From Prorocentrum cordatum (taxonomy: Eukaryota; Sar; Dinophyceae; Prorocentrales; Prorocentraceae), in NCBI GenBank assembly GCA_963575745.1, contig CAUYUJ010019616.1, positions 55,001 to 119,000 of the forward strand: 64,000 nucleotides of DNA. Reading direction: 5' to 3'. This document shows, in pieces, positions 21,571 through 30,372 of this stretch. The translations under genes were made by a program, and so were the position numbers. Each line of letters starts with the position of its first letter. Within the stretch, counting starts at the first letter, position 1. Below the pieces are notes generated by a model. The model saw only the letters and a program-made list of their open reading frames with translations. It was not told where the DNA came from and did not search any database.

Positions 21571-23731
21571 CCCCACATGCGTCGTGGGGTTATGGTTTTC
21601 TTCCTTGCCGCGTCGCACCCGCGTCTCCTCACGCCTCCCCTTCTCCATCCTCTCCTCCTCCATCGCGCTGCACGGCAGGGGGCTCGGCAGGGCGCAGGGC
21701 GCGGCAGGCGCGGCACTTTCTCGTCACCAGAGGGTGTGCGCAAGGGGCAGTCCCGCAGCGCGGCCTCTATGCGTGCCAGTCTCCCAGGGCGTGGCAGGCA
21801 CTTTCTCGACTCCGCGGGTGCTCAGGGGGTGGTCTCCCTATCCATTTGAGGCTCGCAAGGCGTGGCAGGCGTGGCACTTCCTCGACACCACAGGGGCGGC
21901 GCTGGGGGTGGTCTCCCTGTCCGTTTCGGGCCCGGAAAGCGCGGCGGGCGTTGCAGTTCCTCGACGCCATAGGGGGTGCGCTGGGGGTGGTCTCCCTATC
22001 CGTTTCGGTTTCGCAAAGCGTGGCAGGCGTGGCATTTCCTCGACACCGTAGGGGGTGCGCTGGGTGTGGTTGCCCTATCCGTTGCGGGCTCGCAAAACGT
22101 GGCAGGCGTGGCAGTTCCTCGACACCACAGGGGCAGCGCTGGGGGTGGTCTCCCTATCCGTTTCGGGCTCGGAAAGCGCGGCAGGCGTGGCATTTTCTCG
22201 ACACCATAGGGGGTGCGCCGGGGGTGGTCTCCCTATCCATTTCGGGCTCGCAAGCCGTGGCAGGTGTGCCACTTCCTCGACACCACAGGGGCTGCGCTGG
22301 GGGGGTCACCGTATCCGCTTCGGTTTCGCAAAGCGCGGCAGGCGTGCCACTTCCTCGACACCACGGGGTGCGCTGGGGGTGGTCTCCTATCCGCTTCGGG
22401 CTCGCAAAGCGTGGCAGGCGTGGCAGTTCCTCGACACCACAGGGGCTGCGCTGGGGGGGTCTCCTATCCGCTTCGGGCCGGAAAGCGCGGCAGGCGTGGC
22501 AGTTCCTCGACATCTCAGGGGGTGCACTGGGGGTGGTCTCCCGTCCGTTTCGGTTTCGCAAAGCGTGGCAGGCGTGGCACTTCCTCGACACCATAAGGGG
22601 TGCGCTGGGGGTGGTCTCCCTATCCGCTTCGGGCTCGCAAAGCGTGGCAGGCGTGGCAGTTCCTCGACACCACAGGGGCAGCGCTGGGGGTGGTCTCCCT
22701 ATTCGTTTCGGGCTCGCAAAGCGCGGCAGGCGTTGCACTTCCTCGACACCATAGGGGGTGCGCTGGGGGTGGTCTCCCTATCCGTTTCGGTTTCGCAAAG
22801 CGTGGCAGGCGTGGCAATTCCTCGACATCTCGGGGGGTGCGCTGGGGGTGGTCTCCCACTCCGTCTCGGTCTTGCAGAGCGTGGCAGGAGTTGCACTTTT
22901 TCGACAACGCAGGGGGTGCGCTGGGGGTGGTCTCCCTATCCGTTTCGGGTTCGCAAAGCGTGGCAGGCGTGGCACTTCCTCGACACCATAGGGCGTGCGC
23001 TGGGGGTGGTCTCCCTGTCCGTTTCGGGTCCGCAGGGCGTGGCAGGAGTTGCACTTCCTCGACACCACAGGGGCTGCGCTGGGGGTGGTCTTCCCATCGT
23101 TTTCGGGTTCGCAAAGCGTGGCACGCTTGGCTTCTCCTCGACATCTCAGGGGGTGCGCTGGGGGTGGTCTCCCTATCCGTTTCGGTCTTGCAAAGCGTGG
23201 CAGGCGTTGCACTTCCTCGATACCACAGGGGCTGCGCAGGAGGTGGTCCCTGAGCGCGGCCGCTATGCACGACGGTCGTCCAGGGCATAGCAGGCGTGGC
23301 ATTTTCTCGACGCCAGACGGGGTGCGCAGGGGGTGGTCCCTCACCGCGGCCGCTATGCGCCGGTCGTCCAGGGCATGCAGGCGTGGCACTTTCTCGACAC
23401 CATGGAGGGTGCGCAGGGGTTGGTCCCTCACCGCGGCCACTACGCACGACGGTCGTCCAGGGCATAGCAAACGTGGCGCTTTCTCGACGCCAGACGGGGT
23501 GCGCAAGGGGTGGTCCCTGACCGCGGCCGCTATGCGCGCCGGTCGTCCAGGTCACCGGGCTCGCAAAGTGTGGCTGTCGCGGCGCTTCTCCTCTTCCACC
23601 TCTCCTCTTGAGTGGCGTCACCAACGGTATCGGCGGGGCAACGGCCACCAACATCATTCTCACATGCTTCACTTCAGCTATCATCACTCCAGCCATCATA
23701 TAAGTATGTGGGGTTCCTCGGTAGCGTAATG
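21571..23731. repeat. 2161-bp insert dominated by a 79-bp minisatellite
   Basis: Alignment by eye with gene copy 2 shows copy 1 interrupted here: copy 2 reads straight from GGATTCGGCTCGTT to TTGCTCCCCC. The array (about 21715-23575) has about 23 units with the core GGTGCGCTGGGGGTGGTCTC..CGCAAAGCGTGGCAGGCGTG, spaced exactly 79 bp at 21974, 22053, 22132 and 22211. A variant unit containing CGCGGCC-CTATGCG occurs at both edges (about 21730-21800 and 23240-23560). Because 79 is not a multiple of 3, open frames of 402-512 codons appear on both strands; I regard them as repeat shadows. The insert begins CCCCACAT and has ATGTGGGG near its right end. Confidence 0.85.
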
Positions 23732-23869
23732 TTGTTCCCCCGTTGCCCTCGTCGCCTTGCCGGGTTCGGCTCGTTTCACGTCTGGCCCCAGCGGCGGGTG
23801 CCCTCGGGTCCCCATCGCTTTGCATTGTTTTTACCCTTGGGAGAAGCTGCTTGAAGCAATCGCCAATCG

Positions 23870-23975
23870 ATCGGGAGACAGAGAGACAGAGAGAGAGAGA
23901 GAGGAGGAGGGGGAGGAGAGGAGGAGGAGGGGAGGAGGAGGAGGAGGAGGAGGAGGAGGAGGAGGTGGAGGGGGG
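23870..23975. repeat. (GA)n and (GGA)n tract upstream of spliced leader copy 2
   Basis: A GAGACAGAGA run followed by GGA units, joining the leader directly, as at copy 1. The preceding 23732-23869 is the shared 3' region of gene copy 1, matching 26312-26462 downstream of copy 2. Confidence 0.9.
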
Positions 23976-23997
23976 TCCGTAACCATTTTGGCTCAAG
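23976..23997 (+). other. genomic dinoflagellate spliced leader, copy 2
   Basis: Identical to the leader at 18719 except CCGTAACC for CCGTAGCC. It is followed at about 24008-24022 by a more decayed relict leader (CCAACTTAGCTC), matching the layout of copy 1. The tandem duplication therefore postdates both leader additions. Confidence 0.85.
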
Positions 23998-26225
23998 CGT
24001 TTTCTTTCCAACTTAGCTCTAACTGGTTGCCCCCCGATGTGCGTCGCGTTGTCTGGGGCTGCAGGTTTTTGAGCTGAGGAGAGGACTCTTGGTTGCGGTG
24101 CGCACCCTCGTGGAGTGCGATGCCTGGGCGACGGTCTTGGGCAGGACAGCTCAGGCACGGATGGAGAGACAGCGCCAATTGGACCTCACATTCGAAGCCA
24201 GATCATTCCTTCGTCGAGACACTTACCTACCTCGCTAGTGCAGTCATGGCGTTCATTCGCCGGAAGGTGGCACACGAGTCGTTCGACATTTGGAATTGCG
24301 CTCATAAAAACAATTTTGGCGAGGCTATAAATGGCGCCCGAGAGGTCGGACTGCACTCTCAAGCAAATGCGATGGCACGCCAGGCAAAAGTTGCGGCAGA
24401 CAAGGTTCCGTATCAACCCACCAAGCAGACGATGAACGTCATCAGCTACATTGCTGTGGCGAGCATGTGCGAGAGTGGGCGGCAGTGGCAGGGATTGGGG
24501 GTTGGCGCATCAACCAGCCCCAGCTGCTACAGCGTGTGGACAGGAGCATGCGAAAATGGGCAGCAGTGGCAGCAGTGGCAGCAGGCTTCGTGCGAGAATG
24601 CGTCATCAGCTACAGTACTAGAAGCAGCCAGACGTAACCAGCTAGAGTACGAGAGGCAGTCCGTACTGGTGGCCTCGGTGCAGCCAGACGTCATCAGCTA
24701 CAGTACTGGGGCCAGATCGGGCGAGAACGGGCAGAAGTGGCAGCGGGCTTCGAACGGATGGCGACATGAGCTACAGTACTAGAAGCAGCCAGACGTAATC
24801 AGCTAGAGCGCGAGAGGCAGTCCGCAATGGAGGCCCCGGAGCAACCAGATGTCATCAACTACAGTACTGGGGCCAGATCGTGCTAGAATGGGCAGCAGTG
24901 GCAGCTGGCTTCGTGCGAGAAGGCGTCATCAGCTACAGTACTAGAAGCAGCCAGACGTAATCAGCTAGAGCGCGAGAGGCAGCCCGTAGTGAAGGCCTCG
25001 GTGCAGCCGGGCGCCATCAGCTACAATACTGGGGTCAGATCGCACGAGAACGGGCAGCAGTGGCAGCAGGCTTCGTGCGAGAAGGCGTCATCAGCTACAG
25101 TTCTTGAAGTAGCCCGTGAGGCCATGATGCAGCCTGACGTCATCAGCCACGCAACTGGGGCCTGCTCGTGCGAGAACGAACAGCAGTGGCAGCGGGCTGC
25201 GTGCGAGAAAGCGTCACCAGCCGCCGTGCGAGAGACAAACGGGCGCGATCAGCTACAGAGCGGAAGGCAGCCAGCATTGGCCTGGACACAGCCAAACGCC
25301 ATCAGCCACAGTACTGGGGCTAGACCGCGCGAGAACGGACGGCAGTGGCAGCAAGCAGCCTCTGCGCGGGCAGCAGTTGAATGTGGAGGCCTTAGCCGCA
25401 GAGTCAGAAGCCGCCAGGCGTCATCAGCTGCAGCGACAGAAGCATGTATAAGTGCAGGATTCATTGCAGCCAGACGTCATCAGCTACAGCATTGGGGCCG
25501 GCTCATGCGAGAACAAACAGCTGTGGCAGCATGCCGCGTATGAGGTAGCGTCATCAGCTACCGTGCGAGAGGCAGCCTTGCGTCATCAGCTACAGCGTGA
25601 GAAGCAGCCATCAGTGCCCCCGACACAACCAGACGCCATTAGCTACAGTGCTGGGGCCAGGACGTGCGCGAACGCACGGCAGTGGCTGCAAATTTTGCGC
25701 GAGAAGACGGTAACAGCCTCGGAGCAGGGTACAGTCAGACGTCATCAGCTGCAGCGCGAGAAGCAGCCAGAAGAGGAGGCCTCATTGCAGTCAGACGTCA
25801 TCAGCTACAGTACTGGGGCCTGCCCTTGCGAGAACGGATGGCAGTGGCAGCGGGCTTCGCGCGAGGAGGCGTCGTCAGTTACAGGGCGAGAAGTACCAAA
25901 ACGTCATCAGCCACACAAGGAAGCCGTTGATGAGTATGGTATTCTCGCCGATGTTATGGACGTCTTCCGTCAACATTGTGTCAGCCAGGCTCAATGTTTG
26001 AAATGCGAGACCACTGTATCTTTCGAGCTGCTACTTCGGCATTGCTTGGCTTGTCGCCAGATCCATTGCGAGGGCCATGACTTGGCCACCATGCTACACA
26101 GCATGTGCCAGACCTTTGTTGACCAAATCTCCATGCTCGGTTTCGTGAAACTCGTGCATTTGGGCGGCACCTGGACGATCATGGTCGAGTGGCGCGACCC
26201 AGAGGCCAGAAGGACTCCAAGTTAG
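23998..26225 (+). pseudogene. PPR-repeat protein gene copy 2, decayed
   Basis: Tandem paralogue of 18765-21570. The first open part (24093-24782, 229 codons) has NVISYIAVASMCESGRQWQ, then PDVISYSTGARSGENG.KWQ units, and ends at a stop. Further open parts (24989-25543, 25452-26225) carry the 54-codon unit (QPDVISYS.GA..CENGQQWQQA, then CEKASSATVLEAARRNQ). The last frame finishes with about 110 residues also seen in copy 1, including CLKC-x12-H-CLAC-x3-H. Canonical PPRs have 35 residues, so either the repeats are decayed or this is an unusual repeat protein. Stops between the parts favour a pseudogene. Confidence 0.75.
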
Positions 26226-26462
26226 CTCGGCAGGTGGCAGCGCCTGCGCGGGACCGACGAGGTGTGAGGGGAGGCCGCCTAGCTGGACATTGCTTGTGCT
26301 GGATTCGGCTCGTTTTGCTCCCCCATTGCCCTCGTCGCCCTGCCGGGTGCGGCTCGTTTCACGTCTGGCCCTTGCGGGGCCCGGCGGCGGGTGCCCTCGG
26401 GTCCTCGTCGCCTTGCACTGTTTCCCCCTTCGGAGAGGCTGCTTGAACCAATAGCCTACAGT

Positions 26463-26464
26463 TC

Positions 26465-26511
<47 letters not shown>

Positions 26512-26542
26512 GGTAGTAGGAGGAGGACGAGGAGGAGGAGGA
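26463..26542. repeat. (GA)n then (GGA)n tract at right end of the composite element
   Basis: The GA run (26465-26512) and short GGA run lead into the right TIR. Confidence 0.9.
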
Positions 26543-26603
26543 CCCCCTCCCCCTCCAACTTCTGGTGGTGGTGGTGTTAGTGGAAAACAAACCCACCGCA
26601 AGT

Positions 26604-27544
26604 GTGCACATCTGCCCACATCCACCGCCCGCTGGGGCCCCGTGGCCGAAACGGCGCCTCCCAGAGGTGGGCGCGCGCAGAGTCCCGCCTCGCAGGCCCG
26701 CCCGTCGAGGGGGCGCGCCCAGGGGGGCAGGGCCGAGGGGGCGGGCCTGCTCAGAAGGCCACGCATTGTTCACTAATTCTTCGAACGTCCTTTGACTTTT
26801 TGGGGGGCCAAGACCCTTCCATCTCTGATTGTTCCATCCTGGGCCTCATCTTGGCCAGTAGGAGGCCATGAAGAATTAGGAACGAACACAATCAGAAATG
26901 AGCACGATTAGGGATGAACGACGTGTACGAGGGCCCCCGAGGGCCTCCTGAGCAGCTCCCCTGGGCAGCTTCTCGGAAGGCCGGAGGGCGTCCGAGGAGC
27001 CCCGCCGTCTTCCGAGAGGGCCTGCCCCTACCTACATGCCCCCCCCCCCCGGCGCGCCGCGGAGCCTGGCCCACCCGGTGGGAGAGCTCTGGAGGTTGGA
27101 GAGGGGCGTGGCAGAAAGGGGAGTGGTGCCGACCGTGGAGATGGCGATGCTATCTACGACAGATGACCTCGCCAGATCCAGCGTTGGCACCGCACCGCTT
27201 TCCACCACACCCCCTTTCCCACCTCCAGAAGAGCAGCGCAGGCGTGCGGCTCGCGACCTCCGCGCCCCGCTCCGCCTGGCGTCTCCTGGGCCCCGCCCTC
27301 CGCCCTCTCCTTGCCGGCCGACGAGGGGGCCCCTTGGCATTTCGCGTCAGTCGGGGCTATTTTGGATTATTGAATCGCTTCGCTCATTCCGCCGGCCCGT
27401 GATATGGCATCGCTGGTTACCTAACAGCGAAGACTGATAGGTTTCTAGTAGTGTCAAAAGAGCTCACAGATCACTCCACAGGGGGGTCCGGGCAGGTGTT
27501 GGGGCGTTTCCGGGCGGCATGAGCCGGGCTCGTTTTTCACCAAC
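26604..27544. other. gene-poor region with dispersed repeat family 2, copy 3
   Basis: The family 2 repeat occupies about 26772-26932 (GGGGGCCAAGACCCTTCCAT, then GATGAACGACGTGT). The rest has no gene I recognise. Confidence 0.6.
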
Positions 27545-27965
27545 AGTCACACACTTCGTGCTCTTCGCCTTCCCAGAACTCCATTCCCAGGCCACATTCT
27601 GGGGGGCCGGATGCAACAGTCACACACAAAGTGCTCTTCGACATCCCAGAACGCCATTCCCGGGCCACATTCTGGGGGGCCGGATGCAACAGTCACACAC
27701 TTCGTGCTCTTCGAGTTCCCAGAACGCCATTCCCGGGCCACATTTTGAATGCCCGGAGCCAACTGTAGGCCACTTCGTGCTCTTCGAGTTCCCAGAACTC
27801 CATTCCCGGGCCACATTTTGAATGCCCGGAGCCAACTGTAGGCCACTTCGTGCTCTTCGAGTTCCCAGAACTCCATTCCCGGGCCACATTTTGAATGCCC
27901 GTAGCCAACTGTAGGCAACTTCGTGCTCTTCGACTTCCCAAAACTCCCATTCCTGGGCTACATTT
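27545..27965. repeat. 73-bp tandem repeat, about 6 units
   Basis: ACTTCGTGCTCTTCGA recurs at 27552, about 27626, 27699, 27772, 27845 and 27918, with CCATTCCCGGGCCACATT in each unit. Frames open on both strands are shadows. Confidence 0.9.
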
Positions 27966-27974
27966 TCAGCAGGG

Positions 27975-28807
27975 GCAAGAGCACGACGAGGGGGAGGACG
28001 AGCAAGACCAGGAGGACGAGGACGAGCAGGAGCAGGACGAGGAGCAGGAGAAGCAGGAGAAGAAGGACGAGCAGGAGGAGGAGGAGGACGAGCAGGAGGA
28101 GGAGGACGACCAGGAGGAGGAGGACGACCAGGAAGAGGAGGAGGAGGAGGAGGAGGGGAGGGGGAGGAGGAGTACCAGAGGAGGAGGAGGAGGAGGAGGA
28201 GGAGAGGAGGAGGAGGGAGGAGGAGGAGGAGGAAGAGGAGGAGGAGGAGGAGGATGAGGAGGAGGAGGAGGAGGAGGGGAGGAGGAGAGGAGGAGGAGAG
28301 GAGGAGGAGGAGGAGGAGGAGGAGAGGAGGAGGAGGAGGAGGAGAGGGGGGGGGAGAGCACCAAGAGGAGGAGAACGAGGACCACCAGGAGGAGGAGGAG
28401 GAGGAGGAGGAGGAGGAGGAGGAGGAGGAGGAGAGAACATCACGAGGAGGAGGACGAGCAAGACGAGGAGGACGAGAACGAGGGCGACCAGGAAGAGGAG
28501 GAGGAGGAGGAGGAGGGGAGGGGGAGGACTACCAGGAGGAGGATGAGGAAGAGGAGGAGAAGGAGGAGGAGGAGGAGGAGGAGGAGGAGGAAGAGGAGGA
28601 GGAGGACGAGGAGGAGGAGGAGGAGGACGAGGAGGAGGAGGGGGGGGGAGAGCACCAGGAGGAGGAGAACGAGGACCACCAGGAGGAGGAGGAGGAGGAG
28701 GAGGAGGAGGAGGAGGAGGAGGAGGAGGAGGAGGAGGAGGAGGAGGAGGAGAGAGCACCAGGAGGAGGAGGACGAGCAAGACGAGGACGACGAGAACGAG
28801 GACGAGC

Positions 28808-28839
<32 letters not shown>

Positions 28840-28945
28840 CAGGAGAAAGAGGAGGAGGAGGAGGAGGAGGAGGAGCAGGAGAAAGAAGACGAGCAGGAGG
28901 GGGACGAGGACGAGCAGGAGGAGGAGGAGGAGGACGAACAGGAGG
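27975..28945. repeat. interrupted (GGA)n tract
   Basis: About 970 bp of GGA with GAC, CAG and ACC interruptions and a few repeated subunits (ACCACCAGGAGGAGG at about 28380 and 28675). It ends where copy A of the Helitron region begins. Confidence 0.93.
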
Positions 28946-28994
28946 GGAGGGCGGCCGGCTGCCCCGAGTCGTGCGCACAAGGGCTCTGAGGAAG

Positions 28995-29348
28995 GCTCCC
29001 TAAGCTCGAGACGCTTTGAATACTTTGTAGTTTCCTCGTAGCTTCCTTTCCATGCCTTTGTAGCTTCCACGCACTCCTGCGTCGCCAAGTTTCTTCTTGC
29101 AGCGTCCTTGTCGTGTCGCGGGGTGCGTTTGCGTCACTTCGGTGTTGCTGCGCCTTGAGACGTGTCTCTGCGCTCCCTAAGCTCGAGACGCTTTGAATAC
29201 TTTGTAGTTTCCTCGTAGCTTCCTTTCCATGCCTTTGTAGCTTCCACGCACTCCTGCGTCGCCGAGTTTCTTCTTGCAGCGTCCTTGTCGTGTCGCGGGG
29301 TGCGTTTGCGTCACTTCGGTGTTGCTGCGCCTTGAGACGTGTCTCTGC
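28995..29348. repeat. two 177-bp tandem repeats, copy A
   Basis: GCTCCCTAAGCTCGAGACGC starts at 28995 and again at 29172; each unit ends in CCTTGAGACGTGTCTCTGC. Weaker related blocks with GTCCAGCGTCGC follow to about 29490. Confidence 0.9.
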
Positions 29349-30372
29349 TGCTTCTTCGTCCCATCGGGGAGTCCAGCGTCACCGAATTTGTTCCAGTATT
29401 GTGCTTGTCGTTCCAGGTCGTGCGTACGCGCGCAGAATGTTTCTCTGCAGCGTCCTCGTCGCATCAGGATGTCCAGCGTCGCAGAATGCATCCTTGTAGC
29501 GCCTCTTCTTCCAGGGCGACGTGGTCCTGAGTCGCCGCGGACGACTCGCCGCGGACGGTTCCATTCGATTCCACGGGCGATCGTGCGCATGTAGTTTGCC
29601 ACGCGCCTGCGCGCGCGGAGAGGGCCTGGGCGCCCTGTCGCCTGCGGGCGACCGCGCGGGTTAGTCCCCGCAAAAGCCAAAGAGGGCATTTCCACACGCC
29701 GGGGAAAGCCTAAAAGGGCTTTCGTCTGCCTGATCCCCCCCCCCTCTTTCCTTCTCTTCTTTCATCGAAGTCAGAACCCCCGCCCCCTATGACGTCCTCC
29801 GCTGGCCTGGGTGGTCTACTCAGGTCGCGGAGGGGGATAGGGGGGGGTCGTTGCCACGGCTGGTGCCTCGATTTCACGACGGGGAGGGGGGGGTGCACCG
29901 TTCCCTCGGATGGGCACATCCCCCCCTCCAAGGGCCTCCGAGCCCTCCCTCTCCGTCCTTTTCTTCTCCCTTATCCTTCCCTCCCTCGCGGTTTTCGAAG
30001 CCTTTGGCGTCTCCGCCCACCACAGCGGGGATCTCGACCCCCCAATGGGATTCGTGGAGCGGGGGGGGCCTTGAGAAGCGAAACATTTCTTGGGGCGGGG
30101 CCACACAGCACACACATCACATCCATCGAGTCACGCACACATACAGCAACACGCTTTCTCGACTCCACAGGGGGGGTGCTTCGTGGAGGCATCACTTGTA
30201 ACTTTGCAATTCTGTAATCATTGCCGTTCTGGTTCAAAGAACTTGGATTGCAGGAGTTCGAGGCAAAAGCGAGCCTTGTCCGCATCCGCTCAACCAGTCT
30301 CACCGTGCCGTGCACGGTGCTTCTCAGCCTGTGTCACTGTGCGCTCCACGGTGATCCTCCGGGTGAGCTACC
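29349..30372. other. non-coding leader of Helitron copy A
   Basis: No recognisable coding frame. The motif GGTGCTTCTCAGCCTG (30316-30331) lies about 40 bases upstream of the RPA start, where a trans-splice acceptor (pyrimidines then AG) would be expected. Confidence 0.5.

Larger units (their letters stand above)
18554..26598 (+). mobile_element. 8045-bp TIR element carrying two spliced-leader-tagged PPR-like genes
   Basis: The left end starts TGATGGGCCTGTTTTCCACC and continues through a CCA run to AGTTGGAGGAGG, then a GGA tract. The right end (26543-26598) is the diverged inverted copy: a GGA tract, CCCCCTCCCCCTCCAACTT, a GGT run, then GGAAAACAAACCCACCG. The 5-bp sequence CAAGT flanks it exactly at 18549-18553 and 26599-26603. 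Inside are two head-to-tail units, each with GA/GGA tract, spliced leader, PPR-like gene and shared 3' region; the first unit has a 2161-bp insert. No transposase is recognisable, so movement would need help in trans. The outer boundary is inferred from TIR plus target duplication. Confidence 0.75.

Noticed and set aside
21546-24158. 402-512-codon frames in the 79-bp array as repeat-protein genes
   Set aside because: Present in several frames of both strands, as expected from a stop-free unit; listed only as a question in the findings.
28254-29088. Frames of 249-376 codons in the 28-29 kb GGA tract
   Set aside because: Poly-Glu, Arg, Leu, Ser and Pro from the triplet repeat; the C-terminal tail recurs after the gap only because the repeat unit starts there.
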